64,000 bases of DNA from Mesorhizobium sp. M7A.F.Ca.US.008.03.1.1 (GCF_003997495.1 NZ_RZRU01000004.1:186001-250000), one strand, 5' to 3'; shown: positions 41,091 to 50,478, counted from the stretch's first letter. Made by a program: numbers and translations. The notes: a model not told the origin generated them from the sequence alone.

Positions 41091-41933
41091 ATGACCGACG
41101 ACAAGCCGATTTCAGGGGGCGACGTTACCAAGGATTGGCAGGCGACGCAGGGTCAGAAGTCGGGCGCCACGCGGCTGCGCCTTTTCGCCGCGCTTGCGTG
41201 GATAGTTGCCATTGGCGGCGAAATCGCCGGCATTTTTTTGCTCTACCGACATAAGTTCGATCAGGGAAACTTGCCGCTGCTGATCGGCATTCTGGTCGGG
41301 ATCGCGATCTTCGCAATCGCCGGCAGCTTGCTGTGGAAGGCGGCCAACAGGCACGATCCGGCTCGCGAATCCGAAACGTTCAAATTCTTCGTCCAAAACC
41401 AGCTCGGCGCTATCATCACGCTGATCGCCTTCCTCCCACTGGTTCTCCTGATACTCAACGACAAAAACATGGATCCGAAGACCAAGAAGGTCGCCGGTGG
41501 CGTCGGCGCCGTGCTGGCCGTGCTCGCGACGCTGATCGGGGTCAGCTACCAGCCGCCATCGGTCGAGCAGTACACTCAGGACATGAACTCGTGCGCAGCC
41601 CAGATCAAGGCGGGGCAGCCGACCACGGCCTGTTCGCCCGAGGTCGCCGCCCAGGCGCAGGAGATCGCCACCGACTCCAGCACGGTCGCTGCAGCGACAA
41701 AGGACGCGGCACACCCCGCCGGTCAGGATGTCGTGTACTGGATCGCGCCGGAAAACGGCGCCGCAAAGTCCGAGACGGAGCATGTTTTCCACCTCTGCGC
41801 CGCCGTCAGCCCGCTGAAGGACAAGACCGTGAACAGCGGCTCGGTGACCGAGGCCTACGCACAGAACGCCATCCGCATCACCAAGCAGATCGAGATGGAA
41901 CAAAAGCAGTGCGGGTTCACCACCTCGCAGTGA
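41091..41933 (+). CDS. Multi-helix membrane protein, function unknown
   Basis: 280 residues with four predicted helices: LFAALAWIVAIGGEIAGIFL, PLLIGILVGIAIFAIAGSLL, LGAIITLIAFLPLVLLIL and VAGGVGAVLAVLATLIGVSY, followed by a soluble tail of about 140 residues with four Cys. No family recognised. Single gene after the HerA-like gene, 160 bp away, same strand; link with that ATPase is not shown. Confidence 0.65.
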   Translation: MTDDKPISGGDVTKDWQATQGQKSGATRLRLFAALAWIVAIGGEIAGIFLLYRHKFDQGNLPLLIGILVGIAIFAIAGSLLWKAANRHDPARESETFKFFVQNQLGAIITLIAFLPLVLLILNDKNMDPKTKKVAGGVGAVLAVLATLIGVSYQPPSVEQYTQDMNSCAAQIKAGQPTTACSPEVAAQAQEIATDSSTVAAATKDAAHPAGQDVVYWIAPENGAAKSETEHVFHLCAAVSPLKDKTVNSGSVTEAYAQNAIRITKQIEMEQKQCGFTTSQ

Positions 41934-41951
41934 ACCGCCCGCGGTTCTATC

Positions 41952-41969
41952 GCCCGGCCTACGCCGGGC
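41952..41969. terminator. Weak hairpin after the membrane protein gene
   Basis: GCCCGGC-CTAC-GCCGGGC, a 7-bp perfect stem, between two convergent genes. No T-run follows, so at most a weak or Rho-assisted terminator. Confidence 0.35.
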
Positions 41970-42052
41970 AGGCCCCTGGACTCGATGTTGGCCTGCTCCG
42001 GAACGGCGGATGCCCGGAAGCGGCGAAGCCTCGCCGCCCGCACACTGTTGGC

Positions 42053-42877
42053 TCAGAAAATCGAATTCGTGATCGCCTTGACCGGTCCAAGCAGCACCGA
42101 GCCGTCCGGCACGCCGGCGTCGATCGGGATCGCCTGGCGATTGGCCGTCGCCACCATCGGTTGGCTGGCGTCGCTGGTCACGACGACCGGCGTCTTCGAG
42201 GGCACGCGGTCATAGAGGTCGATAATGTCCTGGTTCATCAGACGCACGCAGCCTGACGAAACCGACTTGCCGATCGACCGCCACTCCGGCGAGCCGTGCA
42301 GACGATAGAGCGTGTCGACATTGCCCTGGAACAGATAGAGCGCGCGTGCGCCGAGCGGGTTCTTCAGGCCGCCGGGCATGCCGCCATTGTCGGCGCTGTA
42401 GGGTTTCAGTTCCGGCTGGCGGGCTATCATTTCGTCCGGCGGCGTCCACTTCGGCCATTTCTGCTTCCACTGAACGACGGCGTCGCCGGACCATTCGAAG
42501 CCGGCACGGCCAAGGCCGACACCGTAGCGTATCGCCTGACCGCCTGGACGAACCAGATAAAGGAAGTGGCCGGTGGTGTCGACGACTATGGTTCCCGGCT
42601 TCTGTCCCGTCGGGTCGGGAACGATCTGACGCAGGAACTGCGGATCGATCTTGTCGACGGGGATGGCCGGCAAATCGAAGCCGCCGTCGCTGACTGCTGC
42701 GTACATCGTCACATAATCGGCCAGAGGCGGCTCGACATAGGTTGGTGGCGGCGGCTCGACCGGTCCCGGCCCGGTGGTGGCGCATGCCGAAACCGCGATC
42801 GAAGCGGCGCCAATGGCTGCGGCGTTGAGAAAGCCGCGACGGCTCAGGCGAAAAGATTCGATTTCGGTTTTGGACAT
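42053..42877 (-). CDS. L,D-transpeptidase (YkuD) lipoprotein
   Basis: Cross-links peptidoglycan 3-3 or anchors proteins to it. Residues 13-14 are a twin-arginine signal (RRGFLNAAA) and Cys32 in AVSACAT forms a lipobox, so it is a Tat-exported lipoprotein. The YkuD catalytic motif is complete: HGSPEW followed by SSGCVRLMNQD, with the nucleophile Cys. 274 residues. Neighbours are not wall genes. Confidence 0.92.
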   Translation of the reverse strand: MSKTEIESFRLSRRGFLNAAAIGAASIAVSACATTGPGPVEPPPPTYVEPPLADYVTMYAAVSDGGFDLPAIPVDKIDPQFLRQIVPDPTGQKPGTIVVDTTGHFLYLVRPGGQAIRYGVGLGRAGFEWSGDAVVQWKQKWPKWTPPDEMIARQPELKPYSADNGGMPGGLKNPLGARALYLFQGNVDTLYRLHGSPEWRSIGKSVSSGCVRLMNQDIIDLYDRVPSKTPVVVTSDASQPMVATANRQAIPIDAGVPDGSVLLGPVKAITNSIF

Positions 42878-43045
42878 GGTTGCCTTCTTTAAGTCTCAGG
42901 TCACAACAAAGCGTCAATGCGCCGACCGTTGTGCGGGTGGCTGACAACACTTGGGGCGATAGGCGGTTCCGATTCTGGCCTGAAGGTGGACAAACAAAGG
43001 CGAAGCTGTGACTGTGCCGCCACTGTGGCGCAAGAGCCACAGGTC

Positions 43046-43708
43046 TTAGCTGCCCGGCACCAGAGCTTCGAGTGAGGGCAGAATCAGGGCCGGCGGGAAG
43101 TCCCGGTATTCTTCGGGCTGGTTGGAACGGTTGATCCACACCGTGCGAAAGCCGAATTTGGTGGCGCCTGCAATGTCCCAGCGGTTGGACGACTGGAAGG
43201 AAACCGCGCCGGGGTACAGGCGCCAGCCGGTGGCGACCATGTCGTAGACCGCCGGATCGGTCTTGAAGCGCCGCACCGTATCGACGGAATAGATATCGTC
43301 CAGAACCTGGTCGAGCGCGGCGGACTTGACCGCGGCTTGCAGCATTTCGGGCGAGCCGTTGGACAGGATCGCCAGCCTCGCTCCCGAAGCCTTTAGCGCC
43401 TTGAGCACGGCCGGCACTTCCGGATAGCAATCCAGCCGCCAGTAGGCATCCAGCAATATTGCCTTGAGACCGGGGTCGGCCGAGGGGACCTTGCGCAAGG
43501 CGAAATCGAGCGCCTGTTCGGTCAGTTGCCAGAAATCGGCATAGGCGCCCATCAGCGTGCGCACCCAGGAATATTCGAGTTGCTTGGCGCGCCAGATCTC
43601 GGACAGCAACTGACCGTCCGGCCCGATCCGGTCGGCATGACGGCGCACGGCGGCATGCACGTCGAAAAGCGTGCCATAGGCGTCGAAGACATAGGCGGCG
43701 TATTGCAT
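43046..43708 (-). CDS. Type II haloacid dehalogenase
   Basis: HAD-superfamily hydrolase resembling L-2-haloacid dehalogenases: nucleophile Asp10 in VFDAYGTLFD (the type II dehalogenase pattern), LSNGSPEML, Lys in FKTDPAVYD and SSNRWDIAGATKFG with its Asp. 220 residues from the ATG at 43708. Substrate range cannot be judged; physiological detoxification is likely. Confidence 0.9.
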   Translation of the reverse strand: MQYAAYVFDAYGTLFDVHAAVRRHADRIGPDGQLLSEIWRAKQLEYSWVRTLMGAYADFWQLTEQALDFALRKVPSADPGLKAILLDAYWRLDCYPEVPAVLKALKASGARLAILSNGSPEMLQAAVKSAALDQVLDDIYSVDTVRRFKTDPAVYDMVATGWRLYPGAVSFQSSNRWDIAGATKFGFRTVWINRSNQPEEYRDFPPALILPSLEALVPGS

Positions 43709-43862
43709 GACAACAGTTTTGAGGGCAGGTGCGACAAGGTGCAAGCGTTGATTGTATTGCGCCCCGGCACTGGCCTCAACAAAACTCCATGATGCCGGTT
43801 GACGGCGCCCGCCAAAGCATCTTCCAATGGCTGTCACACGAGACCGATCGAGACGGGATGAC

Positions 43863-44744
43863 ATGATGACACTGGCGGCTGCGGCGCAATCCACGACATG
43901 GACTTTCGTCGATGGTGATTGGCACGAGGGCAACGTCGCCATTCTGGGGCCGCGCAGCCACGCCATGTGGCTCGGCACCAGCGTGTTTGACGGCGGCCGC
44001 TGGTTCGAAGGCGTGGCGCCGGATCTCGATCTTCATGCCGCCAGGGTGAATTCCTCGGCGATCGCGCTCGGCCTCAAGCCGAACATGACCGCCGACAAGA
44101 TCGTCGGGCTGACATGGGATGGGTTGAAGAAGTTCGACGGCAAGACGGCGGTCTACATCAGGCCGATGTACTGGGCCGAGCATGGCGGCTATATGGGCGT
44201 GCCGGCCGATCCCGCCTCGACCCGCTTCTGCCTTTGCCTCTATGAATCACCGATGATTCCGGCGACTGGCTTTTCGGTGACCGTGTCGCCGTTCCGGCGT
44301 CCGACCATCGAAACCATGCCGACCAACGCCAAGGCCGGCTGCCTTTACCCTAACAACGGTCGGGCCATTCTCGAAGCCAAGCTGCGCGGCTTCGACAACG
44401 CAATGGTGCTCGACATGCTGGGCAACGTCGCCGAGACCGGAACCTCGAACATCTTCCTGGTCAAGGACGGTCACGTCTTTACGCCTGCGCCGAACGGCAC
44501 CTTCCTGTCCGGCATCACCCGCTCGCGCACGATAACGTTGCTCGGCGAATATGGCTTCAAGACCACGGAAAAGACGCTGTCGGTGCGCGATTTCCTCGAA
44601 GCAGACGAAATTTTTTCGACCGGGAACCATTCCAAGGTGGTGCCGGTCACGCGTATTGAGGATCGCAATCTGCAACCCGGGCCGGTGGCCAAAAAGGCGC
44701 GCGAACTCTATTGGGCTTGGGCGCATTCGACTTCCGCTGCTTGA
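43863..44744 (+). CDS. Branched-chain-type class IV aminotransferase
   Basis: PLP enzyme of the IlvE/D-amino acid aminotransferase group, 293 residues. PLP lysine in PTNAKAGCLYPNN; ETGTSNIFLVKDG contacts the phosphate. Start at ATG 43863 or 43866 (ATGATG); codons before it run from a region without a ribosome site. Standalone gene between the dehalogenase and sodB, so likely used in isoleucine/valine/leucine metabolism. Confidence 0.85.
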   Translation: MMTLAAAAQSTTWTFVDGDWHEGNVAILGPRSHAMWLGTSVFDGGRWFEGVAPDLDLHAARVNSSAIALGLKPNMTADKIVGLTWDGLKKFDGKTAVYIRPMYWAEHGGYMGVPADPASTRFCLCLYESPMIPATGFSVTVSPFRRPTIETMPTNAKAGCLYPNNGRAILEAKLRGFDNAMVLDMLGNVAETGTSNIFLVKDGHVFTPAPNGTFLSGITRSRTITLLGEYGFKTTEKTLSVRDFLEADEIFSTGNHSKVVPVTRIEDRNLQPGPVAKKARELYWAWAHSTSAA

Positions 44745-44851
44745 GCGGATAAAAAGGCGATCGACGCTTCATCCGGAGTTGTCCCAACCCATTCCAGACC
44801 TATCTTACTCCGGTATCGAACACCGGATTTTTCCACGAGGGAGTACTATCC

Positions 44852-45451
44852 ATGGCCTTTGAATTGCCCGCTCTGCCTTACGACTATGAGGCCCTGCAGC
44901 CTTACATGTCGAAAGAGACGCTGGAATATCACCACGACAAGCACCACAAGGCGTATGTCGATAACGGCAACAAGCTCGCCGCCGAGGCCGGCTTGGGCGA
45001 TCTGTCGGTCGAAGAGGTGGTCAAGCAGTCGTTCGGCAAGAATGCCGGCCTCTTCAACAATGCCGCCCAGCACTACAACCACATCCATTTCTGGAAGTGG
45101 ATGAAGAAAGGCGGCGGCGGCAACAAGCTGCCGGGCGCCTTGCAGAAGGCGGTCGATAGCGATCTCGGTGGCTACGACAAGTTCAAGGCCGACTTCATTG
45201 CCGCCGGCACGACCCAGTTCGGTTCCGGCTGGGCCTGGGTTTCGGTCAAGGACGGCAAGCTGGCGATCTCCAAGACGCCGAACGGCGAAAACCCGCTCGT
45301 CCATGGCGCGTCGCCGATCCTTGGCGTCGATGTCTGGGAGCACTCCTACTACATCGACTATCGCAACGCCCGGCCGAAATATCTCGAAGCGTTCGTCGAC
45401 AGCCTGATCAATTGGGATCACGTGCTGGAATTGTACGAAAAGGCGAAGTGA
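44852..45451 (+). CDS. sodB: Superoxide dismutase (Fe/Mn family)
   Basis: Converts superoxide to hydrogen peroxide and oxygen. Ligands visible: His27 in LEYHHDKHH, His in AAQHYNHIHFW, and Asp and His in VDVWEHSYY. The Gln in AAQHYNH and the missing Gln in the C-terminal NGENP region point to the Fe-type side of the family, but metal use cannot be settled here. 199 residues; no signal peptide, so cytoplasmic. A clear terminator follows. Confidence 0.95.
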   Translation: MAFELPALPYDYEALQPYMSKETLEYHHDKHHKAYVDNGNKLAAEAGLGDLSVEEVVKQSFGKNAGLFNNAAQHYNHIHFWKWMKKGGGGNKLPGALQKAVDSDLGGYDKFKADFIAAGTTQFGSGWAWVSVKDGKLAISKTPNGENPLVHGASPILGVDVWEHSYYIDYRNARPKYLEAFVDSLINWDHVLELYEKAK

Positions 45452-45462
45452 TCGATTTCCAG

Positions 45463-45492
45463 AAGCCCCGGTATCACCCGGGGCTTTTCTTT
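45463..45492 (+). terminator. Rho-independent terminator of sodB
   Basis: AAGCCCCGG-TATCAC-CCGGGGCTT, a perfect 9-bp stem followed by TTCTTTT, 12 bp after the sodB stop. Confidence 0.9.
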
Positions 45493-45539
45493 TCTGCGTT
45501 CCCGTAAGAGCAAAGGTCCGGCAAAAATCATCAGGGGGA

Positions 45540-45553
45540 AGGGAATTTTCCCT
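45540..45553. promoter_or_regulatory. Dyad upstream of cytochrome c' gene
   Basis: AGGGAA-TT-TTCCCT, a perfect 6-bp-arm palindrome 55 bp before the start of the cytochrome c' gene. Could be a regulator site; the regulator is not identified. Confidence 0.4.
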
Positions 45554-45608
45554 CTGTAGCATCCGTTAACGTCCTGTCCCGAAATGCCTTCATCATGGAG
45601 CCAATTGA

Positions 45609-46046
45609 ATGAGAAAGCTTGTTATCGCCATCTCTATGCTCGCACTCGCGGCCTCGGCGGCTTTTGCCGACCCGATCCTCGACCGGCAGGCACTGATGAA
45701 GGAACGCGGAAAGATTGTCGGCGGCCTGTCGAAAGTGGTCAAGGGCGAGGAACCCTTTGATGCGGCGGCTGTGCTGACGCAACTTCAGGCGTTGCAGGCG
45801 AATGCCGAGAAATTCGATGCCGATGCGCTGTTCCCGGCCGGCAGCGACACCGGCGACACCACGGCCTCGCCGAAGATCTGGGAAGACATGGCTGGCTTCA
45901 AGGCAGCCGAGGACAAATATCTCGCCGACGTCAAGGCTGCGGTCGCTGCGGCTCCCGCCGATGCCGACGCGCTGAAGACGCAAGTCGGCGCTATCGGCTC
46001 CGATTGCGGCACCTGCCATCAAGGCTACAGAATCAAGAAGGGCTGA
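45609..46046 (+). CDS. Cytochrome c' (c-556 type)
   Basis: Periplasmic haem protein of 145 residues. Signal peptide MRKLVIAISMLALAASAAFA, cleavage after residue 20. Four-helix architecture with the single haem motif CGTCHQGYR near the C-terminus, the diagnostic position for cytochrome c'. These bind NO and similar ligands; exact role unknown. The diheme cytochrome gene begins 9 bp later, so they are likely cotranscribed. Confidence 0.93.
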   Translation: MRKLVIAISMLALAASAAFADPILDRQALMKERGKIVGGLSKVVKGEEPFDAAAVLTQLQALQANAEKFDADALFPAGSDTGDTTASPKIWEDMAGFKAAEDKYLADVKAAVAAAPADADALKTQVGAIGSDCGTCHQGYRIKKG

Positions 46047-46055
46047 TCACCAGCC

Positions 46056-47006
46056 ATGGCATGGCTGAAAAAACTTGTCGGCGCCGTCGTCATTCTGGGC
46101 GGCGTCGGCGCGGTTGCCGGGTGGGTCCTGTCGGCGCCGGTGAGGCTCGACAGGGAAACCCTGGCCAAGCTCGGTCCTGGCGACGCTGCCCGGGGCAAGC
46201 GCATCTTTTATGCCGGCGGTTGCACATCCTGCCATGCAAAGCCGGGCTCACAGGGCGACGCGCGGCTTCAGCTCGTTGGGGGCCTCGAACTCAAGACGCC
46301 GTTCGGAACCTTCGTGCCGCCCAACATTTCGCAAGACCCCAAGGACGGCATCGGCGCATGGTCGGTCGAGGATCTCGCGAATGCCATGCTGAAGGGCGTG
46401 TCGCCGTCGGGCGAGCACTTCTATCCGGCGTTTCCCTATGCCTCCTACGCGCGCATGAATCCGGCCGACATCGCCGACCTCTATGCCTTCCTCAAGACGC
46501 TGCCGGCAGTCGCCGGCAAGGCGCAGGGCAATTCGCTCGATTTCCCCTTCAACATCCGTCGCGGCATCGGCCTGTGGAAATTGCTCTACCTCAGTGACCA
46601 GCCGGTCGTTGCCTTCCCCGAAGGCACGCCCGATCCGGTGATATCAGGCCGCTACCTGGTCGAGGGGCCAGGCCATTGCGGCGAATGCCACACGCCGCGC
46701 GATCTCTCCGGCGGCACGAAGAAGAACGAGTGGCTGGCGGGGGCCGTGGCCGCCGAAGGCAGCGGCGTCGTGCCAAACATCACGTCGGGCGAGGGCGGTC
46801 TAGGCAACTGGTCGGAGGCTGACATCGCCAACTATCTCGAAACCGGCTTCACGCCAGATTTCGATTCCGTCGGCGGCGCCATGGTAGACGTGCAGCGGAA
46901 TATCGCCGAACTGACGCCGCAGGACCGTGCGGCCATCGCCGCCTATCTCAAGGCGATCCCGGCGCATCCAAACGGCTATCCGGCCCGCAAGAAGACGGCG
47001 AACTAG
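46056..47006 (+). CDS. Membrane-anchored diheme cytochrome c
   Basis: 316 residues with a single N-terminal helix (LVGAVVILGGVGAVAGWVL) anchoring it to the membrane, then two haem motifs CTSCHA and CGECHT with distal Met-containing segments. It resembles the cytochrome subunits of dehydrogenases but no dehydrogenase gene is nearby. With cytochrome c' it may form an electron path to a terminal oxidase; inferred. Confidence 0.9.
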   Translation: MAWLKKLVGAVVILGGVGAVAGWVLSAPVRLDRETLAKLGPGDAARGKRIFYAGGCTSCHAKPGSQGDARLQLVGGLELKTPFGTFVPPNISQDPKDGIGAWSVEDLANAMLKGVSPSGEHFYPAFPYASYARMNPADIADLYAFLKTLPAVAGKAQGNSLDFPFNIRRGIGLWKLLYLSDQPVVAFPEGTPDPVISGRYLVEGPGHCGECHTPRDLSGGTKKNEWLAGAVAAEGSGVVPNITSGEGGLGNWSEADIANYLETGFTPDFDSVGGAMVDVQRNIAELTPQDRAAIAAYLKAIPAHPNGYPARKKTAN

Positions 47007-47410
47007 ACCGAGCCTGCGGATGACAGGTGGCGGTCGCCGAGAAAATCGAAGCCCGTTTCGAAGAAATGGTTGTAGTTGCAGGTCAGCTCTTCGCCAGGCG
47101 CGATGTCGCGCAGCGCAAAGCTCTCCTCGGGTGAGGAGACGTCGCAGTTCGGCTCGTCGGCATGGTTCATATAGCGCGCGTCGTCGGCTTCGAAGACGAT
47201 GTAGTTCGGATCGCGGCGGTCGGGATAGGAGTAGCGATCGAGATAGCTCTTCACCGGGCCGGCCGCGCGCTCATAAGTCTCGACCTCGATGAGCCGATCG
47301 AACCTTGGGTCCAGCTTCCAGATCAGAGTACCGCGAGGAATGTGCTTCTTGGCAAAGACGCCGATTCCCTGGATGGACGATTTGTCGAGATAGACGTCGA
47401 CGAGCAGCAT
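47003..47410 (-). CDS. SET-domain protein lysine methyltransferase-like
   Basis: 135 residues spanning a compact SET domain: QGIGVFAKKHIPRGTLIWKLD at the start, the knot motif YMNHADEPNCD with the Asn-His pair, and GEELTCNYN at the end. These match the AdoMet-binding and catalytic strands. No pre- or post-SET Cys cluster is seen. Target protein unknown. The gene overlaps the end of the diheme cytochrome gene by 4 bp in opposite orientation. Confidence 0.85.
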   Translation of the reverse strand: MLLVDVYLDKSSIQGIGVFAKKHIPRGTLIWKLDPRFDRLIEVETYERAAGPVKSYLDRYSYPDRRDPNYIVFEADDARYMNHADEPNCDVSSPEESFALRDIAPGEELTCNYNHFFETGFDFLGDRHLSSAGSV

Positions 47411-47567
47411 ATTGGACCTTTACGCGATTGGAGGCTGTCAGGCCGGGAAAAGCCGCGCACTGGGTAGCGCGCGGTCATCGCAATTGCGAGTGAAAATGAG
47501 CAACGGGAACTTCAAAAATCCTGATCACCCAGCCCTCCGGAAAGGGCGCGTCGATCATCGTCTGGAG

Positions 47568-48194
47568 TCAGCGTTGCTGCAGCGCCAGACGGACGCCCAA
47601 AGCGCAGTAGATGCCGCCGACAACTTTGCCCTGCCATCGTAACACTGACGGATTTCGGCTCAGGAACGTGCCGAGCCGGCCAGCGCTCACGGCAAAGACG
47701 ACCGTGCTGGAAAGGCCCAGTACGACGAAGATCGCCCCCAACGCGGCCATCTGAAGCATCACCGTTCCGTTTTCAGGCCGCACGAACTGAGGCAGGAAGG
47801 CGAGGAAGAACAGAGCGGTTTTGGGGTTGAGCACTTCGGTCAGGACAGCCTGTCGAAACGCCTTGCCGGCAGGGATCGCAAGCGCGCCGGCGGCCGGGTT
47901 GGCTGGTGTTTTCTCCATGATCGCGCGGACGCCGAGATAGATCAGGTAGACTGCGCCGATGTACTTTATGACGCTGAACAGCGTCGCCGACGCGGCTATG
48001 ATCGCCGATATGCCGATCATCGCCATGACGGTGTGAAAGACATCGCCGGCAGCGATCCCGGCGCCCGTCGCGATGCCGACCCTGGTTCCGGAACTCGTTG
48101 CCCGGGCGATCGTCTGCAGGGTGGCGGGACCTGGAATGAAGACGAAGCCGAGCACGACCGCAGTGTAAGCGATCAGGGTGGTGAGATCGATCAT
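47568..48194 (-). CDS. LysE/RhtB-family amino acid exporter
   Basis: 208-residue membrane transporter with the family opening LTTLIAYTAVVLGFVFIPGPA and about six helices including the LTEVLNPKTALFFLAFLPQF hallmark. Probably exports an amino acid or homoserine lactone-type compound. Its ATG overlaps the stop of the oligopeptidase B gene (ATGA), so exporter and peptidase are translationally coupled, which suggests export of peptide-derived amino acids. Confidence 0.88.
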   Translation of the reverse strand: MIDLTTLIAYTAVVLGFVFIPGPATLQTIARATSSGTRVGIATGAGIAAGDVFHTVMAMIGISAIIAASATLFSVIKYIGAVYLIYLGVRAIMEKTPANPAAGALAIPAGKAFRQAVLTEVLNPKTALFFLAFLPQFVRPENGTVMLQMAALGAIFVVLGLSSTVVFAVSAGRLGTFLSRNPSVLRWQGKVVGGIYCALGVRLALQQR

Positions 48195-50314
48195 TTGTTG
48201 GTTGCTCCCGTAAGCTGCGCCTTGCCCATCACTTTCAGCGCGAAGGAATAGGTGTAGGCGATCTCTTCCAGCCGCGAAAACCGGCCGGAAGCGCCGGCGT
48301 GGCCGGAATCCATGTTGATCTTGAACAAAACCGGATTGTCGCCGCTCTTGCGATCGCGCAGCCGTGCCACCCATTTGGCCGGTTCCCAATAGGTGACACG
48401 CGGATCGGTGAGCCCGGCCAGCGCCAGGATCGGCGGATAGTCGTGATCGGCGACATTGTCATAGGGCGAGTAGGCGGCAATGGTCCGGTAGTCGTCGGCG
48501 GAGGCGATCGGGTTGCCCCATTCGGGCCATTCCGGCGGCGTCAGCGGCAGGGTCGCATCGAGCATGGTGGTGAGCACATCGACGAAGGGAACCTCGGCGA
48601 CGATGCCGCCAAAACAATCCGGCGCCATATTGGCAACGGCACCCATCAGCATGCCGCCGGCCGAACCGCCCTGCGCGATGATACGGTCATGCGCCGTGTA
48701 GCGCTCCGTGACCAGATGGCGCGCGACGGCGATGAAATCGGTGAACGTGTTCATCTTGTTCTCCCTCTTGCCGTCATCGTACCAGCCATAGCCCTTGTCC
48801 TTGCCACCGCGAACGTGAGCGATGGCGAAGACAAAGCCACGGTCGACCAGCGAGAACCAGTTGGTGTTGAAGGCGGCCGGCACGGTGATGCCATAGGAGC
48901 CGTAGCCGTAAAGCAGGCAAGGTGCGGATCCGTCCAGCGGCGTGTCGCGATGGTGCAAAAGCGATGTCGGCACCAGTTCGCCGTCGCTCGCCGGCGCCAT
49001 CAGGCGCCGCGTGACATAGTGGTCCGCATCATGGCCGGACGGCACTTCCTGGGTCTTCAGCAGCACCCGCTCGCGGGTGCGCATATTGTAGTCGAACACT
49101 TGCGCGGGCGTCGTCATCGACGAGTAGGAAAAGCGCATGATCTCGGTGTCGTACTCATAAGAACCCGACAGGCCGAGCGAGAAGGCCTCCTCGTCGAGGG
49201 ACAGAAGATGCTCCTCGCCGCTAATACGGTCGCGCACCACAATGCGCGGCAGGCCTTCCTTGCGTTCGAGCCGGACCATGTGGTCCCTGAAGCCGATCAC
49301 CGACAGGATCAGCCGGCCGGACTCGTGCGGCACCAGTTCCTGCCAGTTGGCGCGCACGGGATCGCTCGCTGGTGCCGTCATGATCTTGAAATCCTTGGCG
49401 CCGTCGGCATTGGTCAGGATGAAGAAGATATCGCCACCTTCTTCCAGCTCGTACTGAAGGCCAATCTCGCGCGGCGACACCAGTTTCGGTTCGGCAAACG
49501 GATCGTCGGCGCGCATCAGGCGGTATTCCGAGGTCTCGTGATCGTTGATGCCGATCATGATCCACTCGTTGTTGCGGGTGCCGTCGACATTCATGAAGAA
49601 GCCGGGATCGGTTTCTTCATAGATGAGCCGGTCGCTTTGCGGGCTGTCGCCAAGCGCATGGAACAGCACCTTCGACGGGCGGTGGTTGGGGTCGAGACGT
49701 GTATAGAAGAAGCCGTCATTGCCGGCGTTCCAGACACCTGAACCGCCGGTGTCGGGAATCTGGTCCGCAAGCTCCCTGCCGTCGGCAAGGTCACGAACGC
49801 GAAGCGTGTAGAATTCGGAACCCTTGTCGTCGAATGCCCACAGCAGCCTTGCGTGGTCGGCCGAATGGTCGACGCCGCCAAGACGGAAATAGGCCTTGCC
49901 CGCGGCCTCCGCGTCGCCATCGAGCAGGATATGCTCGGCACCGCCGTCGCGCGGCATGCGGAAATAGCGCGGCTGCTCGCCGCCAAGCTTGAAGGACGAG
50001 CCGTAGGCATAGGGTCCATCCTTCATCGGCACGGAAGAATCGTCTTCCTTGATACGGCCCTTCATCTCCTTGAAAAGCTGCTTTTGCAGTTCGACCGTGT
50101 CGGCCATCAGCTTCGACTGGTAGGTATTCTCCGCCTCGAGTTCTGTGCGGATCGCCGCATCGAGCAATGACGGGTCGCGGAACATCTCCTGCCAGTTGTC
50201 GGCCCGCAGCCAGGCATAGTCGTCGGTTCGCGTGATGCCGTGATGCGTGTCGGAAACCGGCCGCTTCTCGGGCGTTGGCGGGCTGACGATCGGAAATATG
50301 GATGTCTTGGTCAT
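48191..50314 (-). CDS. ptrB: Oligopeptidase B (S9 prolyl oligopeptidase family)
   Basis: Cytoplasmic serine peptidase cleaving after basic residues in short peptides. 707 residues from the ATG at 50314. N-terminal beta-propeller, then the hydrolase domain with the nucleophile motif GGSAGGMLMGA, an acidic YSPYDNV region and catalytic His in SGHAGASGR. Upstream in-frame codons run into the repeat array and are unlikely to be translated. Overlaps the LysE-type gene by 4 bp. Confidence 0.93.
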   Translation of the reverse strand: MTKTSIFPIVSPPTPEKRPVSDTHHGITRTDDYAWLRADNWQEMFRDPSLLDAAIRTELEAENTYQSKLMADTVELQKQLFKEMKGRIKEDDSSVPMKDGPYAYGSSFKLGGEQPRYFRMPRDGGAEHILLDGDAEAAGKAYFRLGGVDHSADHARLLWAFDDKGSEFYTLRVRDLADGRELADQIPDTGGSGVWNAGNDGFFYTRLDPNHRPSKVLFHALGDSPQSDRLIYEETDPGFFMNVDGTRNNEWIMIGINDHETSEYRLMRADDPFAEPKLVSPREIGLQYELEEGGDIFFILTNADGAKDFKIMTAPASDPVRANWQELVPHESGRLILSVIGFRDHMVRLERKEGLPRIVVRDRISGEEHLLSLDEEAFSLGLSGSYEYDTEIMRFSYSSMTTPAQVFDYNMRTRERVLLKTQEVPSGHDADHYVTRRLMAPASDGELVPTSLLHHRDTPLDGSAPCLLYGYGSYGITVPAAFNTNWFSLVDRGFVFAIAHVRGGKDKGYGWYDDGKRENKMNTFTDFIAVARHLVTERYTAHDRIIAQGGSAGGMLMGAVANMAPDCFGGIVAEVPFVDVLTTMLDATLPLTPPEWPEWGNPIASADDYRTIAAYSPYDNVADHDYPPILALAGLTDPRVTYWEPAKWVARLRDRKSGDNPVLFKINMDSGHAGASGRFSRLEEIAYTYSFALKVMGKAQLTGATNK

Positions 50315-50332
50315 TGCGTCTCGCTTTGCCAG

Positions 50333-50392
50333 TATCTTCAATGGGCCAGTATCTTGAATGGACCATCTCGAATGGAGAAATATCTTGAATGG
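50333..50392. repeat. Four imperfect ATCTTGAATGG repeats upstream of ptrB
   Basis: Units at 50333-50343, 50351-50361, 50365-50375 and 50382-50392 read ATCTTCAATGG, ATCTTGAATGG, ATCTCGAATGG and ATCTTGAATGG, with 14-18 bp periods. They lie 19 bp upstream of the ptrB start. Repeated sites at a start region can be transcription-factor or RNA-binding sites, or a slippage product. Confidence 0.6.
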
Positions 50393-50478
50393 CAAATGAA
50401 CACGCCGATCAGGGCAGGTTCAAGAGCCGGAGCGTATGGGTTGTGTCGGCTCCAGGAGATGAGCCGGGAGGAGAGATG

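Noticed and set aside
48299-49741. 480-codon plus-strand open frame opposite ptrB
   Set aside because: Antisense shadow of a conserved peptidase.
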